From NCBI GenBank assembly GCA_022845955.1, contig AP025576.1:2976001-3040000 (forward strand): a stretch of 64,000 nucleotides of DNA, read 5' to 3'. The position numbers were made by a program, and so were the translations under genes. The stretch comes from Lachnospiraceae bacterium (GTDB lineage: Bacteria > Bacillota > Clostridia > Lachnospirales > Lachnospiraceae). Below the pieces are notes generated by a model. The model ran no database searches. It saw nothing but the letters and a program-made list of their open reading frames with translations, and had not been told where the DNA came from. Shown in pieces: positions 17,907 to 26,974 of this stretch (position 1 is the first letter of the stretch; each line of letters opens with the position of its first letter).

Positions 17907-19244
17907 ATGGCTAAGGCGAAGTTAACATTTATGGGCGGTATCCATCCTTATGACGGTAAGGAGCTTTCCAAGGATAAACCCATGAAAGCGGTTTTGCCAA
18001 AGGGGGATCTGGTGTATCCGTTGTCCCAGCATATCGGTGCGCCCGCCAAGCCTGTTGTGGCAAAAGGGGACCATATTCTGGCCGGACAGAAAATCGGAGA
18101 AGCGGCGGGATTTGTTTCCGCGGCGGTTTTCAGTACGGTATCCGGTACGGTGAAGGCGATTGAGCCGAGACGGATTGTTACCGGCGACAACGTGATGAGT
18201 ATTGTAGTGGAGAATGACCGCCTGTACGAAGAGGTGGAATACCCTCCGGTCAGACCATTGGAAGATCTGTCAAAGGAAGAAATTATTAATCTGGTGAAGG
18301 AAGCGGGCGTTGTAGGTATGGGCGGCGCAGGATTTCCCACTCATGTAAAGCTTTCACCAAAGGAGCCGGAGAAAATAGAATATGTGATCGCAAACTGTGC
18401 GGAGTGTGAACCTTACCTCACTTCGGATTACAGAAGGATGCTGGAGGAACCCGATAAGCTGATCGGAGGCCTGCAGGTTATTCTTCGCCTTTTCCCCCAA
18501 GCGAAGGGAATCCTGGCGGTGGAGGATAACAAACCGGACTGCATTAAGCTGCTGGAGGAGATGACGGGGACACAACCGCGGATCACGGTTAAGAAGCTGA
18601 AAACCAAATATCCGCAGGGCTCGGAGCGCCAGCTGATCTATGCGGTGACGGGATGTGCCATCAATTCCTCCATGCTGCCTGCGGATGTGGGCTGTATCGT
18701 GGACAACGTGGACACGGTGGTGGCTGTTAACCGGGCTGTGCGGGAAGGCAAACCCCTCATGAACCGTATCGTCACCGTTACGGGGGATGCCATTGCCAAT
18801 CCCCAGAATTTTATTGTGCGTATTGGAACGAACTATCATGAATTAATAGACGAGGCGGGCGGCTTTTGCAAGGAGCCGGTAAAGATCGTGTCCGGCGGCC
18901 CCATGATGGGCTTCGGGATTTTTGATCTGGATGTGCCTACCACCAAGACGGCGTCCGCCCTTCTCTGCCTGTCTAAAGATGAGGTGGGGGAACCTTCCGC
19001 CTGCATCAACTGCGGCAGATGTGTGGAGGCCTGTCCTTCCAGGCTGGTGCCCACGCTGCTTTCCACCTGTTCGGAGCACTATGATATGGAAGCTTTTGAA
19101 AAGTATGACGGCATGGAATGCTGTGAGTGCGGATGCTGCAGCTATGTATGCCCCGCCAAGAGACAGCTCACCCAGGCTATCAAATCCATGCGCAAGATGG
19201 TTCTTGCACAGCGGAAAAAAGCAAGTGCGGCAAACAGGAAATAG
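17907..19244 (+). CDS. rnfC: Rnf complex subunit RnfC
   Basis: NADH-facing peripheral subunit of the ferredoxin:NAD+ oxidoreductase (Rnf), which couples electron flow from reduced ferredoxin to NAD+ with export of Na+ or H+. The 445-residue protein has the Rnf barrel at the N-terminus (GGIHPYDGKELSK), the FMN/NADH segment GVVGMGGAGFPTHVKLSP at about 139-156 (GxGGAGFPxxxK), and two [4Fe-4S] motifs near the C-terminus, CINCGRCVEACPSRLVP and CCECGCCSYVCPAKR. The start at 17907 is preceded by an AGAGGGA site; the in-frame upstream start at 17859 lacks support. First gene of a six-gene operon. Confidence 0.95.
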   Translation: MAKAKLTFMGGIHPYDGKELSKDKPMKAVLPKGDLVYPLSQHIGAPAKPVVAKGDHILAGQKIGEAAGFVSAAVFSTVSGTVKAIEPRRIVTGDNVMSIVVENDRLYEEVEYPPVRPLEDLSKEEIINLVKEAGVVGMGGAGFPTHVKLSPKEPEKIEYVIANCAECEPYLTSDYRRMLEEPDKLIGGLQVILRLFPQAKGILAVEDNKPDCIKLLEEMTGTQPRITVKKLKTKYPQGSERQLIYAVTGCAINSSMLPADVGCIVDNVDTVVAVNRAVREGKPLMNRIVTVTGDAIANPQNFIVRIGTNYHELIDEAGGFCKEPVKIVSGGPMMGFGIFDLDVPTTKTASALLCLSKDEVGEPSACINCGRCVEACPSRLVPTLLSTCSEHYDMEAFEKYDGMECCECGCCSYVCPAKRQLTQAIKSMRKMVLAQRKKASAANRK

Positions 19245-19256
19245 GAGGAAAGAGCA

Positions 19257-20189
19257 ATGAGCGACTTGATGAAGGTATCATCCAATCCGCATATCAGATC
19301 CAAAGACTCCACAAGCAGAATAATGCTGGCAGTAATCATCGCCCTGCTGCCCACCACGATCTTTGGCATCTATAATTTCGGAATCAAAGCGCTGCTGATT
19401 GTTGCGATAACCGTGGCATCCACAGTGCTGACAGAATTTATTTATGAGAAACTGACCAAAAAGAAAAATACCATAGGCGACCTTTCCGCAGTGGTGACGG
19501 GACTTCTGCTGGCTCTTAACCTGCCGGTGAGCGTGCCCTGGTGGATCGGCATTATCGGCGGTGTGTTCGCTATTCTTGTGGTGAAGATGCTTTTCGGCGG
19601 CCTGGGACAAAACTTTATGAACCCTGCCCTGGGAGCCAGATGCTTCCTGCTGATATCCTTTGCCTCCATCATGACAAATTTCAACTGTGACGCCTATACC
19701 GGCGCAACGCCGCTGGCTGCGGTTAAGGCAGGGGAAAATGTGAATGTGCTGGATATGGTTATCGGACGGACGGCGGGAACCATCGGTGAGACTTCCATGC
19801 TGTGTATCGTTCTGGGGGCATGTCTGTTGATTTGGCTGGAAATTATCGATCTGCGGATTCCCGGCACCTATATCGTATCCTTTGTGATATTTATGGTTCT
19901 GTTCGGCGGCCATGGACCGGACCGGTATTATATCTCTTCCCAGCTCGCCGGCGGCGGACTGATGCTGGGTGCTTTTTTCATGGCGACGGATTATGTGACC
20001 AGGCCGGTCACCAAGAAGGGGCAGTACATATACGGTATTTTCCTGGGAATCCTCACAGGGATATTCCGGGTCTGCAGTGCCAGTGCGGAGGGTGTTTCCT
20101 ATGCCATCATTCTGGGGAACCTGCTGGTGCCTCTTATTGAGAGGTTTACTCTTCCCAAAGCTTTTGGTAAAGGAGGAGAGCGGTCATGA
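19257..20189 (+). CDS. rnfD: Rnf complex subunit RnfD (flavinylated membrane subunit)
   Basis: Integral membrane subunit of Rnf, 310 residues with about nine or ten hydrophobic helices. The segment DAYTGATPLAAVKAG (about 144-158) carries the TGAT motif whose threonine is the FMN attachment site in this family. The usual NqrB/RnfD helix motif GGLGQNFMNPALGARCF is near 115-131. A GGAGG site lies before the start, and the stop overlaps rnfG by four bases. The ApbE flavin transferase encoded at 27.8-28.9 kb is the likely enzyme that loads its FMN. Confidence 0.95.
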   Translation: MSDLMKVSSNPHIRSKDSTSRIMLAVIIALLPTTIFGIYNFGIKALLIVAITVASTVLTEFIYEKLTKKKNTIGDLSAVVTGLLLALNLPVSVPWWIGIIGGVFAILVVKMLFGGLGQNFMNPALGARCFLLISFASIMTNFNCDAYTGATPLAAVKAGENVNVLDMVIGRTAGTIGETSMLCIVLGACLLIWLEIIDLRIPGTYIVSFVIFMVLFGGHGPDRYYISSQLAGGGLMLGAFFMATDYVTRPVTKKGQYIYGIFLGILTGIFRVCSASAEGVSYAIILGNLLVPLIERFTLPKAFGKGGERS

Positions 20190-20800
20190 AAAGTATGCTG
20201 AAGGATGCAGGGATTTTATTCCTGATTACGTTGATTTCCGGTCTTTTTCTGGGCCTTGTGTACCAGGTGACGAAGGAACCGATAGCCATACAGGAAGAAA
20301 AGGCCAGGATGGCGGCCCGTAAGGAAGTGTTCCAGGATGCCGACCATTTTGAGGACGGGCAGGGTTTCACGGAGGAATCTGCCCGGGAAGTGCTTGACGG
20401 CGGAGGTTTTACGGAGGCAGGCATCAATGAGTATGCCGCTGCTCTGGATAAGGACGGCAAGGTACTCGGCTATGTGATCACGGTAACGACGTATGAAGGC
20501 TATGGCGGGGATATTAAGTTTACCATCGGCGTGCGGGAGGACGGCACCCTGAACGGAATGTCCATCCTGTCCATTTCCGAGACTCCCGGTCTGGGAATGA
20601 AAGCAGAGGAGGTACTGAAGCCACAGTTTGAAGGGAAGAAGGCGGAAAGCTATGTCTATACAAAGGACGGCGCATCTGCAGAAAATCAAATCGATGCCAT
20701 TACCAGCGCCACCATTACGACCAATGCGGTCACTAACGGCGTAAACGCCGGACTGTATTATTTTCAGACAGAACTGAAAGGAGGCAGCGGCAATGAATAA
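20186..20800 (+). CDS. rnfG: Rnf complex subunit RnfG (FMN-binding)
   Basis: A 204-residue subunit with one N-terminal membrane helix (about 7-28) and an extracytoplasmic FMN-binding domain. The flavinylation sequence is DAITSATITTNAVTNGV (about 170-186), where the second threonine of the S-A-T-x-T motif should hold FMN through a phosphoester bond. The normal GETPGLG-type loop appears as SETPGLGMKAEE. It overlaps rnfD by four bases and rnfE by eight, indicating translational coupling. Confidence 0.94.
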   Translation: MKSMLKDAGILFLITLISGLFLGLVYQVTKEPIAIQEEKARMAARKEVFQDADHFEDGQGFTEESAREVLDGGGFTEAGINEYAAALDKDGKVLGYVITVTTYEGYGGDIKFTIGVREDGTLNGMSILSISETPGLGMKAEEVLKPQFEGKKAESYVYTKDGASAENQIDAITSATITTNAVTNGVNAGLYYFQTELKGGSGNE

Positions 20801-21572
20801 AGCGACCGAACGTCTCTATAACGGGATTATAAAAGAAAACCCCACCTTTGTGCTGACTCTGGGGATGTGCCCCACGCTGGCAGTCACCACATCGGCTGTT
20901 AACGGGCTTGGCATGGGCTTATCCACCATGGTGGTGCTGGCCTTAAGTAACCTGATGATCTCCATGCTGCGCAAAGTCATTCCCGATAAGGTCAGAATAC
21001 CTGCCTTTATCGTAATCGTTGCCAGTTTCGTAACCATTGTACAGCTTCTTTTAAAAGCTTATGTACCGTTTCTGGACAGCGCCCTGGGTATTTACATCCC
21101 TCTGATCGTGGTAAACTGTATCATCCTGGGCCGTGCGGAAAGCTATGCCTCCAAAAATTCGTCTGTTCCGTCCTTGTTTGACGGCATAGGTATGGGACTT
21201 GGCTTCTCCCTTGCGCTTACCTGCATCGGGCTGGTGCGTGAGATCCTGGGGGCCGGCGAATTTTTCGGCTTCCCCATTCTGGGAGAAAAGGCACCGGTAA
21301 TTTTCGGTTCCCATATCCTGCAGCATTATGTCCCCATCAACATTTTTGTCCTGGCACCGGGAGCTTTCTTCGTGCTGGCTGCCCTTACTGCCATCCAGAA
21401 CAAGGTGAAGATTAACGGGGAGAAAAAAGGCAGGGATATGTCCAAAATCCAGTCCGGCTGCAGTGAGGACTGTATGTCCTGCAAGGATTCCGGCTGTTCC
21501 CGCCGCTTCTATGATACCTCTGCGGGGGAAGCGAAAGACGGACTGGCCGGAAAGAAAGAGGAGGGAAAATAA
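20793..21572 (+). CDS. rnfE: Rnf complex subunit RnfE with Cys-rich tail
   Basis: Integral membrane subunit, 259 residues, with six predicted helices in the first 200 residues (NPTFVLTLGMCPTLAVTT start, ALGIYIPLIVVNCIILGRAE in the middle). RnfE and RnfA are homologous, inverted in the membrane, and hold an iron-sulfur centre between them. Family members usually end after about 200-230 residues. This one adds about 50 soluble residues with five clustered cysteines (GCSEDCMSCKDSGCSRRF, about 218-235) and a Lys/Glu tail, possibly binding a metal or cluster. It lies directly before rnfA. Confidence 0.93.
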   Translation: MNKATERLYNGIIKENPTFVLTLGMCPTLAVTTSAVNGLGMGLSTMVVLALSNLMISMLRKVIPDKVRIPAFIVIVASFVTIVQLLLKAYVPFLDSALGIYIPLIVVNCIILGRAESYASKNSSVPSLFDGIGMGLGFSLALTCIGLVREILGAGEFFGFPILGEKAPVIFGSHILQHYVPINIFVLAPGAFFVLAALTAIQNKVKINGEKKGRDMSKIQSGCSEDCMSCKDSGCSRRFYDTSAGEAKDGLAGKKEEGK

Positions 21573-22166
21573 ATGTTGGATCAACTGCAGGATTTATTGC
21601 TCATATTAATCGGTTCCTCTCTGGTAAGTAATGTTGTTTTGAGCCAGTTCCTCGGCCTTTGCCCTTTCCTGGGAGTATCCAAGAAGGTGGAGACCGCAGC
21701 AGGAATGGGAACAGCGGTTATTTTTGTCATCACACTTTCCAGTGCGGTGGCGGGTGTAATTTACAAATATGCCCTGGTTCCCCTGAACATTACCTATCTG
21801 CAGACTATCGTATTCATACTGGTAATCGCGGCGCTGGTACAGTTTGTGGAAATGGTGCTGAAAAAATATATGGTTTCCCTTTATAATGCATTGGGTGTAT
21901 ACCTGCCTCTGATTACTACAAACTGTGCGGTGCTGGGCGTGGCCCTGACTAATGTGCAGAAAAAATACGGAATTCTGGCAGGGACTGTCAATGGGTTTGC
22001 AACCGCGCTCGGCTTTACGATTGCCATTATCATACTGGCCGGGATCCGTGAAAAAATGGCGTATAATGATGTTCCGGAGTCCTTTAAGGGGATGCCTGTT
22101 GTCCTGATTACCGCGGGGCTTATGGCGATTGCCTTCTGCGGCTTTTCCGGGCTGTCATTGAAATAG
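21573..22166 (+). CDS. rnfA: Rnf complex subunit RnfA
   Basis: Integral membrane subunit, 197 residues, six hydrophobic helices. VLSQFLGLCPFLGVSKKVE near 23-41 and ALGVYLPLITTNCAVLGVAL near 104-123 hold the cysteines that with those of RnfE form the intramembrane iron-sulfur centre. Starts one base after the rnfE stop. Length and motifs are normal for the family. Confidence 0.95.
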   Translation: MLDQLQDLLLILIGSSLVSNVVLSQFLGLCPFLGVSKKVETAAGMGTAVIFVITLSSAVAGVIYKYALVPLNITYLQTIVFILVIAALVQFVEMVLKKYMVSLYNALGVYLPLITTNCAVLGVALTNVQKKYGILAGTVNGFATALGFTIAIIILAGIREKMAYNDVPESFKGMPVVLITAGLMAIAFCGFSGLSLK

Positions 22167-22178
22167 GAGGTGGTGTCT

Positions 22179-23036
22179 GTGAGTATATCGGGAATTCTGA
22201 TTGCGACGGCAATCGTAGGCGGTATAGGGCTGTTTATCGGCCTTTTCCTGGGAGGCGCCGCAATCCTGTTCAAAGTGAAAGTCAATGAAAAAGAAGAAGC
22301 TGTCCTGGCACAGCTGCCGGGAAACAACTGCGGCGGCTGCGGTTATCCCGGCTGTGCGGGACTGGCGGCGGCTATAGCTGCGGGGGAAGCCCCCGTAAAC
22401 GCCTGCCCGGTAGGCGGAGCGGCTGCAGGGAAGAAAATAGGAGCCATCATGGGCGTGGAAGCGGAGGATGGGGAGCGTAAGGTCGCTTTTGTCCAGTGCC
22501 GCGGAACCCGTGATAAAATAAAGGTGGACTATGATTATGTAGGTCTGCATGACTGCCGGATGCTTTCCTTCGTGCCGAATGGCGGGGCGAAATCCTGTAA
22601 TTTCGGCTGCCTCGGCTATGGAAGCTGTGTGGAAGTCTGCCCCTTTGACGCCATCCATGTATTTAACGGCGTGGCGCAGGTGGACAGGGAGGCCTGCAAG
22701 GCCTGCGGGAAATGTGTTTCCGTATGCCCTAAGAATCTGATAACCCTCATTCCGTATTCCGCCAAATATGTGGCGGCCTGCAGCTCCGGAGATAAAGGGC
22801 CTATCACCATGAAGGACTGCCGCGCCGGCTGTATCGGCTGCGGAATCTGTGCCAAAAACTGCCCGGAGGGCGCTGTCAGGGTGGAAAATTTCAATGCCAC
22901 CATCGATCAGAGCAAATGTGTGGGCTGCGGTATCTGTGCGGATAAATGTCCCAAAAAGGTTATTGTGATGCTTTCCGGCAGACCGGTCTGTGCCGAAGCA
23001 GCAGAAGAAAACAGCCGGAAGAAAGAGGAGGTTTGA
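22179..23036 (+). CDS. rnfB: Rnf complex subunit RnfB (ferredoxin-type)
   Basis: Subunit that accepts electrons from ferredoxin; 285 residues. An N-terminal membrane helix (about 3-27) is followed by the four-Fe domain NNCGGCGYPGCAGLAAAI and then several [4Fe-4S] motifs: CLGYGSCVEVCPFDAI, CKACGKCVSVCPKN, CIGCGICAKNCPEGAV and CVGCGICADKCPKKV. The GTG at 22179 is preferred because TAGGAGG lies 8 bases before it; an in-frame GTG at 22170 overlaps that site. It ends the Rnf set, two bases before an aldo/keto reductase that likely shares the transcript. Confidence 0.95.
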   Translation: MSISGILIATAIVGGIGLFIGLFLGGAAILFKVKVNEKEEAVLAQLPGNNCGGCGYPGCAGLAAAIAAGEAPVNACPVGGAAAGKKIGAIMGVEAEDGERKVAFVQCRGTRDKIKVDYDYVGLHDCRMLSFVPNGGAKSCNFGCLGYGSCVEVCPFDAIHVFNGVAQVDREACKACGKCVSVCPKNLITLIPYSAKYVAACSSGDKGPITMKDCRAGCIGCGICAKNCPEGAVRVENFNATIDQSKCVGCGICADKCPKKVIVMLSGRPVCAEAAEENSRKKEEV

Positions 23037-23038
23037 TA

Positions 23039-24061
23039 ATGGAAAAGGTGACTCTCGGGAAAACCGGGATAAATGTGAATAAAAATGGGTTTGGCGCTCT
23101 TCCTATCCAGAGGATAAGCGATGAGGATGCAGTTTTTCTACTCCGGAAGGCCCACGATAATGGAATCACTTTCTTTGATACGGCCCGTGCTTATACGGAC
23201 AGTGAACATAAACTGGGTCTGGCGTTCCACGGCTGCTGGGATGGGATTTATGTATCCTCGAAAACGGCATCGGTTACCCCGGAGGGCTTCTGGAAGGATC
23301 TGGAGATTTCCCTTGCGCAGCTGCAGAGAGATTATCTGGATGTGTACCAGTTCCATAACCCGGCCTTCTGCCCCAAACCGGGAGATGGCAGCGGCCTGTA
23401 CGAATGTATGCTGGAAGCGAAGGAACAAGGGAAAATAAAACACATCGGCATTACCAACCACCGGCTGGCAGTGGCGGAGGAAGCGGTGGAAAGCGGGCTG
23501 TACGATACCCTGCAGTTCCCTTTCAGCTATCTTTCCTCGGATAAGGAGCTGGAGCTGGTGGAAAAGTGCAGGAAATCAGAGATGGGATTTATTGCTATGA
23601 AAGCGCTTTCCGGCGGCCTGATCAATAATTCCGCCGCGGCTTATGCATACCTTTCCCAGTTTCCCCATGTGCTTCCTATCTGGGGGGTACAGCGGGAAAA
23701 GGAACTGGACGAATTCATAAGTTATGTGGATAACCCGCCTGCCCTGACACAGGAGCTTCACGATGTGATAACCCATGACAGGCAGGAGCTTCAGGGCGAG
23801 TTCTGCCGCGGCTGCGGATACTGCATGCCTTGTCCGGCCGGCATAGAAATCAATAACTGTGCCAGAATGTCCCTGCTGATCCGACGGTCGCCGTCGGCGG
23901 CACAGCTCACAGCCCAAATGCAGGAAAAGATGATGCAGATTGAAAAATGCCTCCATTGCGGTAAATGCAAAAGCAAATGCCCGTATAATCTGGATACACC
24001 GGCGCTGCTGGAACGTAACCTGAAGGACTATAAGGAAATTCTGGCCGGAAAGGCCTATTAA
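23039..24061 (+). CDS. Aldo/keto reductase with C-terminal ferredoxin domain
   Basis: A 340-residue two-domain oxidoreductase. The N-terminal TIM barrel (about 1-250) has the catalytic pattern FFDTARAYTDSEHKLG with Asp and Tyr, the lysine in YVSSKTASVT, and the HIGITNHR strand. The C-terminal part (about 255-340) has CRGCGYCMPCPAGIEI and CLHCGKCKSKCPYNLDTP, which should hold two [4Fe-4S] clusters. Such fusions are known in anaerobes but their substrates are poorly defined. It starts two bases after rnfB with a GAGGAGG site overlapping the rnfB end, so it is probably cotranscribed with Rnf, which makes ferredoxin a plausible partner. Confidence 0.87.
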   Translation: MEKVTLGKTGINVNKNGFGALPIQRISDEDAVFLLRKAHDNGITFFDTARAYTDSEHKLGLAFHGCWDGIYVSSKTASVTPEGFWKDLEISLAQLQRDYLDVYQFHNPAFCPKPGDGSGLYECMLEAKEQGKIKHIGITNHRLAVAEEAVESGLYDTLQFPFSYLSSDKELELVEKCRKSEMGFIAMKALSGGLINNSAAAYAYLSQFPHVLPIWGVQREKELDEFISYVDNPPALTQELHDVITHDRQELQGEFCRGCGYCMPCPAGIEINNCARMSLLIRRSPSAAQLTAQMQEKMMQIEKCLHCGKCKSKCPYNLDTPALLERNLKDYKEILAGKAY

Positions 24062-24079
24062 AAGGACGGGTTAAAATCT

Positions 24080-24113
24080 GCCTACTCTGTTGCTGACAGG
24101 GTGGGCATTTTTT
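24080..24113 (+). terminator. Intrinsic terminator of rnf operon
   Basis: GCCTACTCTGT pairs with ACAGGGTGGGC (two G-U pairs), followed by six T residues. Confidence 0.75.
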
Positions 24114-24280
24114 ATTTCCGCGGGCAACGAGCCAAACGAACGCGTGAGTGGGAAAACAAAGGTCTCCTTATATGCTTACCGGCAGCGAAAGACTACAGTT
24201 AAGTGGTAAATGGAAGAATTCTGCCCGGAATGTATAAAAATTTCATGGGGCAGGCTGCCGATCCAATGGAGGTAGCCAAA

Positions 24281-24442
24281 ATGGATAAGGAAGAGGCATT
24301 GAAAATTATTGTAGCAAATGCGTGCTGTACACTGGAGAATTATTGTCATTTATGTCCGTTTTATGCGGATCCGCCTTCCAGGGAGTGTGAAGAGATGACA
24401 AGAGAAGATATTAAAAAAGCGATAGAAACCATACAAAAATAG
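24281..24442 (+). CDS. Cys-rich mini-protein, 53 residues
   Basis: A 53-residue soluble protein starting MDKEEALKIIVANACCTLEN. It has five cysteines, with CCTLENYCHLCPFY followed by ECEEM, which could bind zinc or an iron-sulfur cluster. A GGAGGT site lies 7 bases before ATG 24281; the in-frame start at 24203 has no clear site. A terminator follows the gene. The charged, helical C-terminus (TREDIKKAIETIQK) is compact. I do not recognise the family. Confidence 0.65.
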   Translation: MDKEEALKIIVANACCTLENYCHLCPFYADPPSRECEEMTREDIKKAIETIQK

Positions 24443-24514
24443 TTACAGATAACTGATTATATCGGCAGCCTGTTTCCGCGACATCAACTAATTGTATGGG
24501 AATTATACCGGCCG

Positions 24515-24545
24515 GCCCCTGTAGCGATACAGGGGCTTATCTTTT
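24515..24545 (+). terminator. Intrinsic terminator after Cys-rich mini-protein
   Basis: GCCCCTGTA-GCGA-TACAGGGGC is a perfect 9-bp stem with a GCGA tetraloop, followed by TTATCTTTT. Confidence 0.85.
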
Positions 24546-24609
24546 AAGCTGAATAGTATTAGTTACCTGGCTGATGCGTTAAGAAAGCATTAAGCTTTCA
24601 CGTATCTTA

Positions 24610-24638
24610 TTGACCATCCGTAAACCTTTTCCTATAAT
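24610..24638 (+). promoter_or_regulatory. Sigma-A promoter of trk operon
   Basis: TTGACC (24610-24615), 17-base spacer, TATAAT (24633-24638). A leader of about 130 bases follows before the preferred trkH start; I could not match it to a known riboswitch. Confidence 0.75.
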
Positions 24639-24773
24639 TGATTCACGCTTCGGCATTCTTTCCGGCATAATTTCCGGAAAAGGATATTACAATAGAAGCA
24701 GGATAGTAACTGTACAGGGACTGGACAGTTACGCAGGAAATAATGATTGCACATGCAGAAGGAGAAGACAGAT

Positions 24774-26207
24774 ATGGAGGAAGAGCCGGATACAGGACAA
24801 ATTACAACGAAAGAAGGGAGCAGCAGGGGAAAAATAAATAGTAAGGAGGGGCATAACCTGCATGACGGGCACAATGGCAGGCTATGTTTTTTTATGCCGT
24901 TTTTCAGAAAAAGCCTGAATTACATAAAGGGGCAGCCGCCGGGCCGGATTATAGCGATGGGCTTTGCTTTTGTGATTCTGACAGGGGCGTTGCTGCTCAT
25001 GCTGCCCTGTTCCGTCAGGGAAGGCGCGCAGGTGACCTTTATAGATGCCCTTTTTACATCCACCAGCGCCGTATGTGTGACCGGGCTGATTGCCATTGAC
25101 ACGGCAGAGCATTTTACGGTATTTGGAAGAACCGTGGTGGCACTGCTCATCCAGATCGGCGGCCTGGGGGTAACCTCGGTGGGGGTCGGCTTCATTTTGG
25201 TGGCGGGAAAGCGGATTGGGCTGAAGGGGCGGACCCTGGTAAGGGAAGCCATGAATGTGAATACCTCCAAAGGGATGGTACGGCTGGTAAAAAATATACT
25301 GCTGATGACGCTTTGTTTTGAAGGTGCGGGTGCCGTCCTCAGTTTTCTTGTATTTGTCCGGGATTATCCGCCGCTGGAAGCGCTGGGCATCAGCCTGTTC
25401 CATTCGGTGGCCGCGTTTAATAATTCCGGCTTTGATATCCTGGGAGGGCTCAGGAACCTGATACCCTATCAAAGCAATGTGCTTTTGAATCTGACAACGA
25501 GCGGCCTTATTATATTCGGCGGTCTGGGATTTCTCGTTATCCTGGATATCCTAAGGAACCGCTCCTTCCGGAAACTGACGCTGCATTCCAAAATAGTAAT
25601 TACCATGAGTCTGATTCTCCTTGCGGTGGGAACGCTGTCCCTGAAGGCGACGGAGGATATCACCTGGCTTGGCGCTTTCTTCCAGAGCGTTTCCGCGAGA
25701 ACTGCGGGATTTTCCACGTATCCTATCGGAAGCTTTACGGATGACGGCCTGTTTATCCTGATCCTTCTCATGTTTGTGGGCGCATCTCCTGGATCAACCG
25801 GCGGAGGAATCAAAACGAGCACGCTTTTTGTTATGATCCAGGCGGCCCGCGGAGCGGCGGCAAATCAATATGCCGGAGCCTTTAAACGGAAAATACCGGA
25901 AGTGGTTATCAGTAAGGCTTTTATTATCACATTTCTCTCCTGTACCGTGGTTTGCATGGGAACCTTTGTCATGTGCCTGCTGGAACCGCACTATTCTTTT
26001 TTACAGCTGCTGTTTGAAGTGACCTCCGCATTCGGTACCGTAGGGCTTTCGACCGGAATTACACCGGATTTGGGTATCCCCGGAAAGCTTGTGATTATAC
26101 TGATAATGTTTATAGGCCGCTTAGGCCCGCTGACCATTGCGTCCCTATGGGCATTTAAGACCACGGCAAATGCCAGGTTTACGGAAGAAAGTGTAACAAT
26201 CGGGTAG
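24774..26207 (+). CDS. trkH: Trk/Ktr-type potassium uptake channel subunit
   Basis: K+-translocating membrane subunit. Four pore segments can be seen: TSTSAVCVTGL, FHSVAAFNNSGFD, FQSVSARTAGFST and EVTSAFGTVGLSTG, each with the selectivity-filter glycine, and helices between them. The start is uncertain. ATG 24774 has AAGGAG 9 bases upstream and gives 477 residues with a hydrophilic N-terminal tail of about 50 residues; ATG 24894 would give the more usual length starting MPFFRKSLNYIKG but has a poor ribosome site. It is followed 42 bases later by the NAD-binding gating subunit, so both form one K+ uptake system. Confidence 0.9.
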   Translation: MEEEPDTGQITTKEGSSRGKINSKEGHNLHDGHNGRLCFFMPFFRKSLNYIKGQPPGRIIAMGFAFVILTGALLLMLPCSVREGAQVTFIDALFTSTSAVCVTGLIAIDTAEHFTVFGRTVVALLIQIGGLGVTSVGVGFILVAGKRIGLKGRTLVREAMNVNTSKGMVRLVKNILLMTLCFEGAGAVLSFLVFVRDYPPLEALGISLFHSVAAFNNSGFDILGGLRNLIPYQSNVLLNLTTSGLIIFGGLGFLVILDILRNRSFRKLTLHSKIVITMSLILLAVGTLSLKATEDITWLGAFFQSVSARTAGFSTYPIGSFTDDGLFILILLMFVGASPGSTGGGIKTSTLFVMIQAARGAAANQYAGAFKRKIPEVVISKAFIITFLSCTVVCMGTFVMCLLEPHYSFLQLLFEVTSAFGTVGLSTGITPDLGIPGKLVIILIMFIGRLGPLTIASLWAFKTTANARFTEESVTIG

Positions 26208-26249
26208 AGGGGCGGCATATCGCTGCAGAAAATATAGGAGACAATTAAT

Positions 26250-26939
26250 ATGAAATTGACAGGAAAGAATAAAAAAGCGGGAGAAACGGCATCCTATGGA
26301 GTTATAGGCCTGGGCCGCTTCGGTTCCGCGCTGGCCCTGCGGCTGGCGGAAGCCGGTAAAGAAGTCATTGTAGTGGACAGCTGCGAAAGCAAGGTAAAGG
26401 AACTGAGACAGTATACGGAAAATGCGTATGTGGCGGATGAACTCAGTACGGAGGTCTTGGAGGAAATCGGGATCCAGAACTGTGATACGGTAATTGTGGG
26501 CATCGGAGAAAAAATAGATACCTGTATCCTTACGACGCTTCATGTGGTTAACCTGGGAGTCCCCCGCGTGATCGCCAAAGCTATCAGCCGGGATCAGGGG
26601 GAAATTCTGGAAAAGCTGGGGGCGGAGGTTATCTATCCGGAACGGGATATGGCTCTGCGGCTTGCCAAACGGCTGCTTACAGGAAGCGTGCTGGATAATA
26701 TATCCCTGAACAGCGATGTGGAGATTGCGGAAGTGCGCCTTCCGGCTGTTTATGAAGGCAGAAGCGTGCTGGACATGGACCTCCGCAGACGCTTCGGCCT
26801 GAATATCATTGCGCTGCAGCATGACGGAAAGACGGAAATTGAAGTGGATCCGGAATACATTTTCCGGGAGGATGATATCCTTGTCATTATCGGCAAGGGT
26901 GAAAACATCCGCAAATTTGAAAAGGAAAAAGAAGAATAA
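26250..26939 (+). CDS. trkA: Trk/Ktr potassium uptake regulatory subunit (RCK)
   Basis: Cytoplasmic gating subunit, 229 residues. The RCK_N Rossmann domain begins YGVIGLGRFGSALALRLAEA (about 15-34), with the acidic residue after strand 2 in VVDSCESK, and binds NAD(H)/ATP. The RCK_C domain follows at about 145-225 (VEIAEVRLPAVYEGRSVLDM). One RCK pair per chain is the KtrA plan. It ends next to or overlapping the following DUF368 gene by one base, depending on the start chosen there. Confidence 0.93.
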   Translation: MKLTGKNKKAGETASYGVIGLGRFGSALALRLAEAGKEVIVVDSCESKVKELRQYTENAYVADELSTEVLEEIGIQNCDTVIVGIGEKIDTCILTTLHVVNLGVPRVIAKAISRDQGEILEKLGAEVIYPERDMALRLAKRLLTGSVLDNISLNSDVEIAEVRLPAVYEGRSVLDMDLRRRFGLNIIALQHDGKTEIEVDPEYIFREDDILVIIGKGENIRKFEKEKEE

Positions 26940-26974
26940 TGGAAACCGGCAAACGGCATGGAATGGAGGAATGT

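Noticed and set aside
24639..24773. Possible c-di-AMP riboswitch in the trk leader
   Set aside because: K+ transporters often have one, but I could not find the conserved core sequences; the leader is also short for that class.
24862..24918. Short 18-codon leader peptide gene overlapping the trkH start
   Set aside because: It has a GGAGGGG site about 10 bases upstream, but no meaningful sequence and runs in another frame inside the trkH reading frame; not enough to call.
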